Source: Chitinophagales bacterium (GTDB taxonomy: Bacteria; Bacteroidota; Bacteroidia; Chitinophagales; UBA2359). Taken from it: a stretch of 64,000 bases of DNA. Positions within the stretch are counted from its first letter, which is position 1; every line of letters starts with the position of its first letter. Location of the stretch: positions 1,372,501-1,436,500 of the forward strand of contig JAWKLZ010000002.1 in the NCBI GenBank assembly GCA_041392475.1. Reading direction: 5' to 3'. Below the pieces are notes generated by a model. It saw only the letters and a list, made by a program, of their open reading frames with translations, searched no databases and was not told the DNA's origin. This document shows positions 1 through 10,600 of the stretch, piece after piece. A program made the translations under genes and the position numbers.

Positions 1-2
1 AT

Positions 3-3000
3 CCTGCAAGTGCATACATAGATTTGAAACAGACCTTTTTAATTGATGCTATTTATTTATTTGACATCACAGGCACCGACGATTTCATTATCGAATATGG
101 TACACCCGGAAACTGGCAAGAATTGACAACGGTTGTTTTAGACAAGTTGTTTACTTGGAAAAATATACAAACACATGTTGAAACCCGTTACCTCCGATTC
201 ACCAGAGCAGGCGTTAATTCCAATACCCGTGAAATCGTTTTGTATGGTTCGGCAGCAGGTTTAGACCCAGGTCCACCCGCCAATATAGTAGATTTATCGG
301 TTATACCTTCCTCCACTTTTGCAACTTTACAGTGGACAGCACCAGGAGATGATGAAAATACAGGAACAGCAGCAGAGTACGACATTCGGTACAGCACTAC
401 CCCGATTACCTCCGAAAACTTTGAAGATGCTACACCAACAGAAGCACCAACTCCCGCCATGGCAGGAAGTAGTGAAAGTGTAGTTGTTTACAATTTGATG
501 CAAAGCACTACCTATTATTTTGCAATGAAAACGACGGATGAAATGACTTATACCAGTAGTATTTCCAATGTTGTTTCCACGCTTACCACTACCGATACAG
601 ACGAAACACCTCCTGCTGCAATTATTGATTTGACAGCAACCAATATCACTGCCACTTCTGCAACTCTTCAATGGACAAGTGTAGGTGATGACAATCACAC
701 TGGAACAGCACGTATTTACGACATACGCATGAGTCTGGAAAACATCACTCCAAACACCTTTTTTCGTGCGATAACCATTGAAGGAGAGCCTATTCCAATA
801 GAGAATGGTTTAATACAATCCATGACGGTCAATCAGTTGCCGCCCAATACTACCATTTGTTTTGCGATGAAAACATGGGATGAAGTACCGAATATTTCGG
901 ATATATCCAATGTGATTTGCATTGATACAGAAGACCTCGAAACAGAAAGTAAAATACCGCTTTTTCCTTCAATGATCACAAACGAAACCAAATACGGCGA
1001 TGCCAGTAATTTGGTAGATGAGCAAGCTCTGTCAGGTGAACCTGCAACAAGTCCCGGGGGAAGTCCTGCAACGACTTGGACTACACCGTTTAACAACGAT
1101 GTACCCTATCCAATTCACGCTTATATTGATTTGGGCGAACCTTATATTGTCACCAAACTATTTTTGAGGGATGTCGGCGGACAAGCCCCGATGACTGTTT
1201 GGTATGGTTATTCTGGCCATTGGACAGAATTGTTTACCGACAATCTTTCAGGCTTTTTTTCTTGGAATCAACACAATGTGTTTGTCAATACCCGTTACCT
1301 TCGAATCAGCAAATCCGACCCAAGTGCAAATGTAAATGAACTGATAGCTTATGGTTATCCAGTCGATTTGACCAATATAGATACAACTCCACCTGCTGCA
1401 ATCACCGATTTGACTGCAACTGCTGACGGTGCAAATGCAGTAGATGTGACTTGGACATCGGTAGGAGATGATGAAAATACAGGAAATTCTAAAGTATATA
1501 ACCTTAGATACAGCCCAAAACCCATCACACCCAAAAACTTTTATGAGGCAAAAGAATGGGAGGCAATGCCTGCTCCTGCAATAGCTGGTACACAGCAAAC
1601 TGCTCACATTGAAGGACTTTGGGCCGCAACTACCTATTATTTTGCGATTCAGTCCTTAGACGAAAACCACAATATTTCGGACCTTTCCAACATCGTTACT
1701 GCAAAAACAGATGAAATCATTGGAGGAAACATTCGCAGAATCGGTTTATCTCCCGATATGATTCTAAACGAATCGGCCTTGGGCGATGCTCGGTTTTTGG
1801 TGGATGAACAAGTAGAGGCAGGAGAACCCATTGAAGAAGAAACGGGTAGTCCACAATTGTTTTGGACAGCAGGAGTCAATCCGTGGTTTTACCCTGTGTA
1901 TGCCTACATTGACTTGGGGGCAGAACACGAATTATCTCAAATATTCTTGTACGACGATTATGCCGAAACGACGACGGGTTCTATTTCTATTGAAGTAGGA
2001 ACTCCCTTCAATTGGACACCTTTGCTGACCGATGATTTGGAAGGAGAAAACGTTTGGAGTGAGCACGATTTGACCACAGGCACGCCTGTAACAACCCGAT
2101 ACATCAGGGTCAAACTCCACAATTCACAAACCCGCATGTCAGAAATTGTCCTCTACGGAACGGCCACCGAAGCCATTGAAGTAGATGAAACCGTTGAAAC
2201 ACCTCACGCTTTTGCAGCAATGGACGACTTGATGGGGTTGAATGCTTTTATCAACGATCCATTGGGGAGAATGCAAGCAACGAGTACAGTGCGAGAATAC
2301 CATCAATGGCGTTGGGATGAAGGGAATCTGGACAATACTTACCCTGGCTACCCTGCCAATGAAAACGCCTTCAATCCGAGCTATGTCTCAAACTGGAATT
2401 TTGACCGTTTTTATGAAAATATCCAAAATATGGGCTTGCTCAATACGCCTTCTGTGACAGGTAGCGCACATTGGCTAAACCCACCTTTCAACGAAATATT
2501 GACCCGTCCACATGATGTAGGCGATGATTCCGAAGATCCATTTTCATACATCGAACATGCAGATCATATGTATCAGTATGTAGCCAGATATGGCAACAAT
2601 GCGGTAAATGATGGATTGTTGAAGTTAAAGGCGGACCAACCTGTGGTAAGCGGCTTGGGAACGATTCAATATTTTGAGCATTGGAACGAACCTGATGCAT
2701 TTTGGAAGGACGAAAATGTGTATTTCACTCCTTATGACTATGCGGCAATGAGCAGCGCAGACTACGACGGACATCAAAGCGCAATGGGTACAACCGTAGG
2801 TGTAAAAAATGCCGATCCAAGCGCAAAAATGCCAATGGCGGGGATTACAAGTTTGAATTTGGACTATGTGAAGGCCATCAAATTGTGGGCGGATGAATAC
2901 CGAGGCGGTTCTGTTCCTTTTGATGTAATCAATTTGCACCACTACTGCAACGATGCTGGCAAACAGCACGCCAATTCAACTACAGGCGTTTCACCAGAGG

Positions 3001-4070
3001 AGGATAGATTGAAGGAAAGATTGGAGGAGTTTGTTACTTACCGAAACAAGTATATGCCTGGCAAGGAAATTTGGCTGAGTGAATTTGGCTACGATACCAA
3101 CCCTACTTCCGCTCAACGTGCGCCTCAAATTGCGGGCTACTCGAATGAGGAGGTACAGGGTCAATGGTTGGTGCGCTCGTATTTGGCGATTGCAGCGGCG
3201 GGCATTGACAAAGCGCAAATGTTTATGCTTAGAGATGTGAATGCTGCCGACAATACGATTTTCCAAAGTTCGGGTCTAACCCAAAGTCCTGCCAATCAGT
3301 GGGCTGCAAAACCTTCATGGTACTACGTTTATACCATGAAAAACCGATTGACGGGCATGACCTTCGATAGTGAGGTGACTTCTGGAAATCCCAATGTGCT
3401 AATTTACAAATTTACACATCCTGACGGCGATGCTGCTTATGTAGTTTGGTCACCTACTGCGGATGGCACAATAGTGGAGGACTACGATTTATCTTTGGCA
3501 GGTGGTGAGAATCAAGCGGTTTTGGTGGAAATGGCGGAAGGGGATAGAGATGGTACGGAAACGGCCTTGACCATCAATAGCGGCAATGTGAGCGTTGATG
3601 TAAGCGAGCGTCCTGTTTTTGTGTTGGTGAACGATGGCGTTGGAGCGATTCCAAAACGCTATACTTTGGAGGAACAAATTGCTTTGACTCCTTCAATGGT
3701 GACGATTGAAACGGGTGTGGGACAGTCTGAAAGATTGGTGGACGAACAGGCATTAGTCGGGAACCCCGACCTCGGTAGCACGACTGCTCCAACGACTATT
3801 TGGATTTCAAACGGCTCGGTTTCTTCGGCTTACATTGACCTCGGTGCAGAATACGACTTGACCAAAATTTACCTCTACGATTCGGTCAATACTGGTGATT
3901 GTACGATTTCGATTGGTGAGCCTGGCAATTGGACTCCGCTGTTTGTGGATGACCTTCGCTACAATGGTATTTGGAATGCGCATGTGGTGAATGTGACGAG
4001 CCGATATGTGCGGGTGACGATGGATACGGCGACTTCTTTTATTGGAGAGGTAGCGATTTATGCGAAATAG
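3..4070 (+). CDS. Large secreted glycoside-hydrolase-like protein with discoidin-like and FnIII modules (5' partial)
   Basis: The reading frame is open to the left edge of the window: codons before the first possible start (TTG at 24) read PASAYID, matching the repeated 'AYIDLG' opening of later modules, so the N-terminus and any signal peptide lie outside. About 1355 residues are visible. Discoidin (F5/8C)-like beta-sandwich modules occur at the left edge, near residues 330-455, 600-730 and at the C-terminus (1230-1348), each with 'AYIDLG', 'NWT.L' and a 'TRYLR/YVRV' strand. FnIII-like domains (about 88-190, 200-305, 460-570) carry a 'TTYYFA' strand. Residues 760-1150 look like a clan GH-A TIM barrel: WNEPD near residue 887 supplies a likely acid/base Glu and 'WLSEFGYD' near 1017 the likely nucleophile. 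The role is inferred to be extracellular polysaccharide binding and cleavage. Substrate unknown; no type IX C-terminal sorting domain was recognised. Confidence 0.75.
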   Translation, partial: PASAYIDLKQTFLIDAIYLFDITGTDDFIIEYGTPGNWQELTTVVLDKLFTWKNIQTHVETRYLRFTRAGVNSNTREIVLYGSAAGLDPGPPANIVDLSVIPSSTFATLQWTAPGDDENTGTAAEYDIRYSTTPITSENFEDATPTEAPTPAMAGSSESVVVYNLMQSTTYYFAMKTTDEMTYTSSISNVVSTLTTTDTDETPPAAIIDLTATNITATSATLQWTSVGDDNHTGTARIYDIRMSLENITPNTFFRAITIEGEPIPIENGLIQSMTVNQLPPNTTICFAMKTWDEVPNISDISNVICIDTEDLETESKIPLFPSMITNETKYGDASNLVDEQALSGEPATSPGGSPATTWTTPFNNDVPYPIHAYIDLGEPYIVTKLFLRDVGGQAPMTVWYGYSGHWTELFTDNLSGFFSWNQHNVFVNTRYLRISKSDPSANVNELIAYGYPVDLTNIDTTPPAAITDLTATADGANAVDVTWTSVGDDENTGNSKVYNLRYSPKPITPKNFYEAKEWEAMPAPAIAGTQQTAHIEGLWAATTYYFAIQSLDENHNISDLSNIVTAKTDEIIGGNIRRIGLSPDMILNESALGDARFLVDEQVEAGEPIEEETGSPQLFWTAGVNPWFYPVYAYIDLGAEHELSQIFLYDDYAETTTGSISIEVGTPFNWTPLLTDDLEGENVWSEHDLTTGTPVTTRYIRVKLHNSQTRMSEIVLYGTATEAIEVDETVETPHAFAAMDDLMGLNAFINDPLGRMQATSTVREYHQWRWDEGNLDNTYPGYPANENAFNPSYVSNWNFDRFYENIQNMGLLNTPSVTGSAHWLNPPFNEILTRPHDVGDDSEDPFSYIEHADHMYQYVARYGNNAVNDGLLKLKADQPVVSGLGTIQYFEHWNEPDAFWKDENVYFTPYDYAAMSSADYDGHQSAMGTTVGVKNADPSAKMPMAGITSLNLDYVKAIKLWADEYRGGSVPFDVINLHHYCNDAGKQHANSTTGVSPEEDRLKERLEEFVTYRNKYMPGKEIWLSEFGYDTNPTSAQRAPQIAGYSNEEVQGQWLVRSYLAIAAAGIDKAQMFMLRDVNAADNTIFQSSGLTQSPANQWAAKPSWYYVYTMKNRLTGMTFDSEVTSGNPNVLIYKFTHPDGDAAYVVWSPTADGTIVEDYDLSLAGGENQAVLVEMAEGDRDGTETALTINSGNVSVDVSERPVFVLVNDGVGAIPKRYTLEEQIALTPSMVTIETGVGQSERLVDEQALVGNPDLGSTTAPTTIWISNGSVSSAYIDLGAEYDLTKIYLYDSVNTGDCTISIGEPGNWTPLFVDDLRYNGIWNAHVVNVTSRYVRVTMDTATSFIGEVAIYAK

Positions 4071-4134
4071 GGAAGTGAGAAGCAAGACCGCTTCGCTGTA
4101 AGAAGTGGGATTTTTGAGATTTGAATGAATTTGG

Positions 4135-4178
4135 AATACCCAAATTGAAGTGTAGGCTTTGGTTTGGGTATTTTTTTG
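4135..4178 (+). terminator. Intrinsic terminator after the glycoside-hydrolase-like gene
   Basis: Perfect 10-bp stem AATACCCAAA / TTTGGGTATT with an 18-nt loop, followed by a T run, 65 bp after the stop codon. Confidence 0.7.
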
Positions 4179-4212
4179 ATGGTGAGAAAACTCCACAATG
4201 AAAGTGAAAACT

Positions 4213-4300
4213 TTGCCAACAATTTCCAATTTTGGCAACAGTTGAACGGGTTCCTGCAACATCGCTTAACTGTTGGCAAGGTTTCCAACCGTTGCCAAAG
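4213..4300. repeat. Left 36-bp repeat plus imperfect inverted repeat beside the STAND gene
   Basis: Bases 4213-4248 (starting TTGCCAACAATTTCCAATTT) recur at 7366-7401 with a single mismatch. Here the repeat also forms the left arm of an imperfect inverted repeat whose right arm is 4263-4300 (ending CCGTTGCCAAAG); the arms share TTGGCAACAGTT-type blocks. The remainder of 4071-4339 holds only the terminator and no gene. Confidence 0.7.
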
Positions 4301-4339
4301 TTTTCGCTATCAAAATTCGCCGACATTTGAACGAACAAC

Positions 4340-7273
4340 CTACTTCATCAAATCCTCTGGATTCAATCCCATTTGCTGCATTTGAGCAAACATCTTAGCA
4401 TATTGAAGATTCTCTCCAATGGTCTGGGTATTCGGATGTTCTTCTCCCAACAAACGGGCATACAAATCATAGGCATCTTGCAACAAGGGAATTGCCTTCT
4501 CATATTCATTGGTAGAGAAATAGACCATTCCTAAATTCGATTGGCTCACGGCAACGTTCGGATGGTCTTTTCCAAAGTTCTTTATCGCCGAAGCTAAAGC
4601 GATTTCCAATAAACCCGCTGCTTCAGCATACCTGCCCAAATTCAGATACACAGTCGCCAAATTCGATTGACTCCCGGCAACGGTCGGATGGTCCTTGCCA
4701 AAGTTCTTTAGATTCGAAGCTAAAGCGATTTCCAATAAACCCGCTGCTTCCGCATACCTGCCCAAATGCAGATACACAGTCGCCAAATTCGATTGGCTCA
4801 CGGCAACGTTCGGATGGTCCTTGCCAAAGTTCTTTATCGCCGAAGCTAAAGCGATTTCCAATAAACTCGCTGCTTCAGCATACCTGCCCAAATCGTTATA
4901 TACATTCGCCAAATTCGATTGGCTCACGGCAACGGTCGGATGGTCCTTGCCAAAGTTCTTTAGATTCGAAGCTAAAGCGATTTCCAATAAACCCGCTGCT
5001 TCCGCATACCTGCCCAAATGCAGATACACATTCGCCAAATTCGATTGGCTCACGGCAACGGTCGGATGGTCCTTGCCAAAGTTCTTTATATCCGAATCTA
5101 AAGCGATTTGCAATAAGTTCGCTGCTTCGGCATACCTCCCCAAATCTCCATAGACAGTCGCCAAATTCGATTGTTTGTTAGCAACTTCTGGATGATTATT
5201 ACGAAAGTTCTTTAAATCCGATGCTAAAGCAGTTTCCAATAAATTCGCTGCTTCAACATACCTCCCCAAATCTCCATACACATTCGCCAAATTCGATTGG
5301 CGAACAGCAACCCTAGGATGGTCCTTGCCAAAGTTCTTTATATCCGAGACTAAAGCGATTTCCAATAAGTTTGCTGCTTCGGGATACTTACCCAAATTCA
5401 GATACACATTTGCCAAATTTGATTGACGAACGGCAACCCTAGAATGGTCCTTGCCAAAGTTCTTTAAATCCGAAACTAAGGCGATTTCCAGTAAGTTCGC
5501 TGCTTCGGGGTACCTACCCAAATTCAGATACACACTCGCCAAATTCGATTGACGAACAGCAACTATAGGATGATCTGTATCGTAGCAATAAAGGGCTATT
5601 TCCAAAGCTCTTTCATTGAAGTAGGCTGCTACTTGATATTGTCCATATTCATCTTCTAAATTCCCAATATTTCCCAAAAGCATTATCAAACTTTCATGGC
5701 TTTGATGGAAAAACAAATCACTCAACCGCTCCGCCAAAAAGGTGTATTTGTTTTTTTCTATCAATTGGTGTTCGGGATTGAGCTTGTCGTAATGAATGAG
5801 ATGGGTAACCCTCTGAATGTATTTTGCTGCAAAATCTACCTCAACCGCCAATTTTTCTACACCAACTTCTGCAATCAAGGGATGGATTTTGTATTGAATC
5901 CCTTTTTGTTCGGGGTTTTCTTTTTCCTTCGAAAAATCCTTTTTTTCGAGCCACGCTCTTTCCACCAAACTCTCCAAATCGTTGTACAAATCCTCCGATT
6001 GCAGCCCCATCACTTCAAAAAAACTGTCCAAAAATTTTTCTCCAAAAAAAGTGGCAGTCGGCAGCAGCACAAAGGCTCGAAGGAGTTCTTTTGCAGTAGG
6101 AGCTAGGTGCGAAATCTTTCTGAAAATGAACCAAATATAATCGGCGACTTTGGCTTGTTTGGGGCGGTTTTGCTCTGCATCCGCCCCTGCCCCTGCGTCT
6201 ATCTTTCTTCTGTTGAGCTTCTTAGAGCGAATGTATTCTTTCTCAATCAAGTCTTCCAATTCCTCAAAAGGGATGGCAGATTTTTGAGCAGATTTGGCGA
6301 CCAATTCTATGAGTAGGGTGTGGAAGGCCAAATTTGTCAGTAGGCTTTCTATTTGTTGGTCGGTGGCGGCGACATCGGGATGGTGCTGACGAAAGAGGGC
6401 AATCGCTTGTTGGGGAGGCAGGGTTTCGACTTCGACGGTCTGCCAGTTATCGGGTCGGGTGCGGGAAGTGATAAGGATGTGGCAGTTGTGGCTGCGTTCA
6501 AATAGTTGTCGGTGTTTAAGGAGGTCTTGCAGTTGGTTGGCATTGTCTATCACTAAGAGCGTTTTGTCCAAGTCGTTGAGCCGCTTGAAGACCATTTGAA
6601 AGGCTTGTTCGGGGGCTTTGGCTTGGAGTAGTTCGTTGATTTCTTGGGTAATGCCGAGGCTGTCGAGTAGGGGCAGGTTGGAGGTGAAGGTGTCGGCTAT
6701 GCTGTAAAGAATGGGATTGTCCTTGTTGCTGCTTTGGACGGTCAGCCATGCAAAATGTTGGTAGTCTTGCAGGTGTTGGGCGATGTATTTGGTGGCGACT
6801 GCGGTTTTGCCAATGCCGCCCATCCCATTGACGAGGGTAGTGGGTTTGTGGTTTTGCAGAAAAATGTGCGTTTTTTGCAGTTCGTTGTCTCGACCGATGA
6901 TGTTTTCGGCTTCGGTCGGGATGTTGTTGGTGAGTAGGCGGGGGATTGCTTTTTTTTCTCCATTGAAGTAGTAGTTCACTACATCGCCTATGTACATGTT
7001 GCCGCTGACGGTGATTTGACTGTTGACAATGGCATTTTTGATTTCGTTTTGAAAGCTCGTAGGGCTGAGTTCTTGGATGTCCAAGATTTTTTCTCCCAAG
7101 ACAAAGGTTTGTTTATTGAGTTCTTGGAGTAGGTTTCGGAGTTCGTTGAGGTCTTTGCGGAGGGTTCTGTGTTCACCGTCTATTTGGAGGGTAATGTGGC
7201 TGTGGCTGACTCCTTGAAGAACGATGTTGTGGTCGCCTTTGATGTGGGACTTGTTTTTGTTATTGTTTTGCAT
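4340..7273 (-). CDS. STAND NTPase (NB-ARC-like) with C-terminal TPR array
   Basis: A 977-residue signal-transduction ATPase. Residues 1-110 form a small N-terminal region with beta-rich 'GDHNIVLQG' and 'GNMYIGDVVNYYF' stretches, of a kind seen at the front of bacterial STAND proteins, probably an effector-recruiting or adaptor module. The NTPase has Walker A GMGGIGKT at 150-157, Walker B 'LLVIDNA' near 239-245 and a sensor-like 'LITSRTR'. A winged-helix/ARM-like part follows, then about nine 42-residue TPRs (roughly 545-945) of the kinesin-light-chain type ending in 'NFGKDHP'. STAND ATPases with TPR sensors usually bind a ligand, oligomerise and fire an effector; many are anti-phage, which is inference here. 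A TATATTTG -7 element lies at 7305-7312. The gene stands alone between terminators and direct repeats. Confidence 0.85.
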   Translation of the reverse strand: MQNNNKNKSHIKGDHNIVLQGVSHSHITLQIDGEHRTLRKDLNELRNLLQELNKQTFVLGEKILDIQELSPTSFQNEIKNAIVNSQITVSGNMYIGDVVNYYFNGEKKAIPRLLTNNIPTEAENIIGRDNELQKTHIFLQNHKPTTLVNGMGGIGKTAVATKYIAQHLQDYQHFAWLTVQSSNKDNPILYSIADTFTSNLPLLDSLGITQEINELLQAKAPEQAFQMVFKRLNDLDKTLLVIDNANQLQDLLKHRQLFERSHNCHILITSRTRPDNWQTVEVETLPPQQAIALFRQHHPDVAATDQQIESLLTNLAFHTLLIELVAKSAQKSAIPFEELEDLIEKEYIRSKKLNRRKIDAGAGADAEQNRPKQAKVADYIWFIFRKISHLAPTAKELLRAFVLLPTATFFGEKFLDSFFEVMGLQSEDLYNDLESLVERAWLEKKDFSKEKENPEQKGIQYKIHPLIAEVGVEKLAVEVDFAAKYIQRVTHLIHYDKLNPEHQLIEKNKYTFLAERLSDLFFHQSHESLIMLLGNIGNLEDEYGQYQVAAYFNERALEIALYCYDTDHPIVAVRQSNLASVYLNLGRYPEAANLLEIALVSDLKNFGKDHSRVAVRQSNLANVYLNLGKYPEAANLLEIALVSDIKNFGKDHPRVAVRQSNLANVYGDLGRYVEAANLLETALASDLKNFRNNHPEVANKQSNLATVYGDLGRYAEAANLLQIALDSDIKNFGKDHPTVAVSQSNLANVYLHLGRYAEAAGLLEIALASNLKNFGKDHPTVAVSQSNLANVYNDLGRYAEAASLLEIALASAIKNFGKDHPNVAVSQSNLATVYLHLGRYAEAAGLLEIALASNLKNFGKDHPTVAGSQSNLATVYLNLGRYAEAAGLLEIALASAIKNFGKDHPNVAVSQSNLGMVYFSTNEYEKAIPLLQDAYDLYARLLGEEHPNTQTIGENLQYAKMFAQMQQMGLNPEDLMK
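4545..5565. repeat. In-gene tandem repeat, 126-bp units (TPR array)
   Basis: Eight strongly conserved 126-bp units plus a diverged ninth encode the TPRs. Units 5-6 and 7-8 (counted from the protein N-terminal side) resemble each other pairwise more than their direct neighbours: 5 and 7 share 'LHLGRYAEAAGLLEIALASN', while 6 and 8 share 'IALASAIKNFGKDHPN'. This points to a recent 252-bp block duplication. Nucleotide identity between units is very high, so copy number is likely to vary between strains. Confidence 0.85.
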
Positions 7274-7304
7274 GTGGATTGGCTTGGATGTGTAGGTATG
7301 ATAA

Positions 7305-7312
7305 CAAATATA
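7305..7312 (-). promoter_or_regulatory. -7 element of the STAND gene
   Basis: TATATTTG on the minus strand fits the Bacteroidota TAnnTTTG consensus and lies about 32 bp before the ATG at 7273. No good -33 TTTG is visible at the usual distance. Confidence 0.45.
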
Positions 7313-7365
7313 GCAAACACTTTCTTCTACTTTTTACATAGAAGGTATTTTTTTTGAAGTAGTCC

Positions 7366-7401
7366 TTGCCAACAATGTCCAATTTTGGCAACAGTTGAAC
7401 G
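7366..7401. repeat. Right 36-bp direct repeat flanking the STAND gene
   Basis: Same orientation as 4213-4248 and identical at 35 of 36 positions. The pair encloses a 3.2-kb unit containing only the STAND gene. The rest of 7274-7636 holds the divergent promoters of the STAND and DUF4175 genes and nothing else recognisable. Confidence 0.7.
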
Positions 7402-7550
7402 CATTACCTTCTTAACCGCTTCGACTATTGGAAGGGTATAAAACTGCTACTAAAGTTTCTACAATCAAGTGTTAAAATTCACCCCAAAAGAAACAACGAA
7501 AGACCTTAAAACGTTAATGGGAGGCAAAATAATGTTAAATAATAAACACT

Positions 7551-7558
7551 TACCTTTG
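7551..7558 (+). promoter_or_regulatory. -7 element of the DUF4175 gene
   Basis: TACCTTTG matches the Bacteroidota -7 consensus. Transcription would begin near 7562, which rules out the longer in-frame ATG at 7565 as a practical start and supports ATG 7637. A -33 motif is weak. Confidence 0.5.
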
Positions 7559-7636
7559 TAGGGAATGTTTTTTTTGCATAAAAGACTAAAATATAGTATT
7601 TTCCATCCTTCCGAAAAAAGACAGGAGTCCACAAAT

Positions 7637-10600
7637 ATGAGCAAAATATCCGCAAATTATCAATTGTTAATCGCCAAATTAGACGAATTTATACGCAAGT
7701 ATTATGTCAATCGTTTGATTAAAGGCACTCTATACAGTATTGGCTTGATACTCATTGCAGTATTGGCAATGACTTTATTGGAGTCTCGGTTTTACTTTCC
7801 GACCACTGTTCGAGGAGGTTTCTTTTTTGGTTTCATCGCTTTGAGTGCTTTTGTGTTGATTAATTGGATCATCATTCCCTTGATGCAGTTTTTTAGATTG
7901 GGAAAAGTGATTTCTCACGAACAAGCAGCCAACATCATTGGCACGCACTTTACAGATGTCAAAGATAAGTTAATCAATATTTTACAACTTAGACATCAAG
8001 CGAACCAGCTATCCGATGCTTCGTTGATTGAGGCGAGTATTGACCAAAAAATTGAAGACATTAGACCTGTTCCTTTTGCAGGAGCAGTCGACTTGAGTAA
8101 AAACAAGCAGTATGTAAAGTATGCACTCGTGCCGTTTTTGATATTCATGGTCTTGTTGTTCGGTGCGCCTAATTTACTGACAACGAGTGCTAATAGAATT
8201 ATTGACTACAAAACCCACTACGATCCTGCTGCACCTTTCTATTTTGAGGTGGTAACAGATAACTTGCAGACCGTTCAACATGAAGATTTTACAGTAGAAG
8301 TAAAAGTGGTGAAAGGTTCAGCATTGCCCAATGAGGTATTTATCCACTACAACAATTTTCCCTACAAACTCAAAAAGAAAAGTCCTACGGAGTTTTACTA
8401 TAAGTTCAACAAACTTCAAAAAGATGTAGATTTCTTCTTGGAGGCCGCTGGTTTTGCATCCCAAGAATACAGCATCAAGGTGATTCCAAAACCTACTATG
8501 TTGAGTTTTGATGCAGTGTTGGACTATCCTGCTTACACAGGCAAAGAGGATGAAGTATTGCGAAATTCGGGTGATATGGTGATTCCTATGGGAACGAAGG
8601 TGACTTGGCGTTTTGAAGCAGAAAGTACAGATAAGGTAGAAATGGCTTTTGGTAAATCTGGTGAACGGATTGAAGCGACTCGCAAAGGTGAAAGTTTGTT
8701 TAGCTACAACAAAGGATTCCGCAGCAATTCGGGCTATTCGGTTTTCTTGTCCAATGAACAATTGCCCAATGCAGATTCGATTAGCTACAATGTTTCGGTG
8801 ATTCCCGATGTGCATCCTACTATTTCGGCGGAGCAAATGCAAGACAGTACGAATGACAAACACCTCTACTTTTTGGGGGAATCAACGGATGATTATGGTA
8901 TCAAAAGCATCAACTTCAAATACAAAATCGAGTCGAAAGACAAAAAAGGGAAATTGATAGCAGGTTCATCTGACTATCAATCTTTTCCGATGAGTGTTGG
9001 AGAAAATAAACGAGCTACTACCTTCAATCATTTTTGGGATTTGGAGAGCATGGGTTTGAAACCTGGTGATAAGTTGACCTACTACTTTGAAGTGTGGGAC
9101 AACGATGCTGTAAATGGTAGCAAATCGGCACAAACGAGTATGAGAATCTTCGAAATGCCTACTATCAAGGAATTGGATGAAATAGCAGACAAGAAGAACG
9201 ATGAGATGAAGGATGATTTGAAGGATGTGATGAAGGATGCCCAAGAATTGAAGAAGGACGCAAAGGAGATGCAAGAGAAATTGGTGCAGAAAAAAGAGTT
9301 GAGTTGGGAAGACAAGGAGAACATTGAAGAAATGCTGGAAAAGCACAAGAATTTGGAGGAAAAAATCCAAAAAACACAGAAAAACTTCAATGAGAACTTG
9401 GAGCAACAAAAGGAGTTCAAACAGTTCAACGAAAATATCCAAGAAAAACAGGAGAAGCTGCAAGAGTTGTTTGAAGAGGTGATGACCGATGAATTGAAGG
9501 AATTGATGGAAAAATTGGAGTCGCTTTTGGAGGAGTTGAACAAGGAGGAATTGATGGAAGAGTTGGAAGATATGGAGATGACCGACGAGCAACTTGAAAA
9601 TGAATTGGATAGGTTGATGGAATTGTTCAAGCAATTGGAATTTGAACAAAAAATGAACGAAACCATCGAAAAGCTGCAAGAGTTGGGCGAGGAACAAGAA
9701 CAAGAAGGCGAGGAAACAGAAGATAAAAAAGAAGGAGAAAGCCTTGAAGAACAAAAACAAGACCAAGAGGAACTCAACGAAAAATTTGAGGACATCAAGA
9801 AGGACATGGAGGAACTGCAAAAGATGAATGAAGAGTTGGAAAAACCTTCCGAAGACCTGCAAGAACAGACAAAAGAGGAGCAGGAAGATATTTCGCAAGA
9901 GCAGCAAGAAAGTGGCGAGAAGATGGAACAAGGCGAGCAAAAAGATGCTGGTGAGAAGCAAAAGAATGCGGGTAAAAAGATGCAGGAAATGGCGCAAAAA
10001 ATGCAGATGATGCAGATGGAAATGCAAATGAAACAGGCGGGTGAAGATATGCAAGCGATTCGCCAATTGCTCGAAAACTTGATTGACCTTTCTCATGATC
10101 AGGAAAATCTGATGGACGACATTGCTTCCTCTACCATCAATACACCTCAATATGTCAGCCTTTTGCAGAATCAATACAAATTGAAGGATGATGCTGAAAT
10201 CATTCAAGATAGTTTGGTGGCATTGAGCAAAAGGGTCTTTCAGTTAGAGGCTTTTATCACCAAAGAGCTGGCAGATATTAACCGAAACCTCAACGATGCG
10301 ATTGATGAATTGGAGGATCGGAAAGTGCCACGAGCGAACGCCCATCAACAATATGTGATGACTAGCACCAACAACCTTGCACTGATGCTGAGCGAAACGA
10401 TGGAACAGATGCAGCAACAGATGGCACAACAAATGCAGGGCAATCAATCGTGTCAAAAACCTGGGCAAAAACCTGGTATGAAGGGCATGAGTGATATGCA
10501 AAAGCAACTAAATGACCGCATCAAAAAAGCGGAGGATGCTATGAAGCAAGGGAAAATGTCGGGTAAACAGATGAGCAAAGAAATGGCTCAAATGGCTGCA

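Noticed and set aside
4695..5153. Open frame with repeated LPKFF units on the plus strand
   Set aside because: Antisense shadow of the TPR array; its repetition simply mirrors the sense repeats.
4545..5565. CRISPR-like array
   Set aside because: Repeats are contiguous 126-bp coding units with no unique spacers.
7565..7636. Upstream ATG for the DUF4175 protein
   Set aside because: It falls at the predicted transcription start; ATG 7637 has a Shine-Dalgarno-like AGGAG.
8966..10207. 413-residue open frame antisense to the DUF4175 coiled coil
   Set aside because: Leu/Phe-rich translation of the reverse of Glu/Lys/Gln codons; no domain, no promoter, and the sense gene explains the region.
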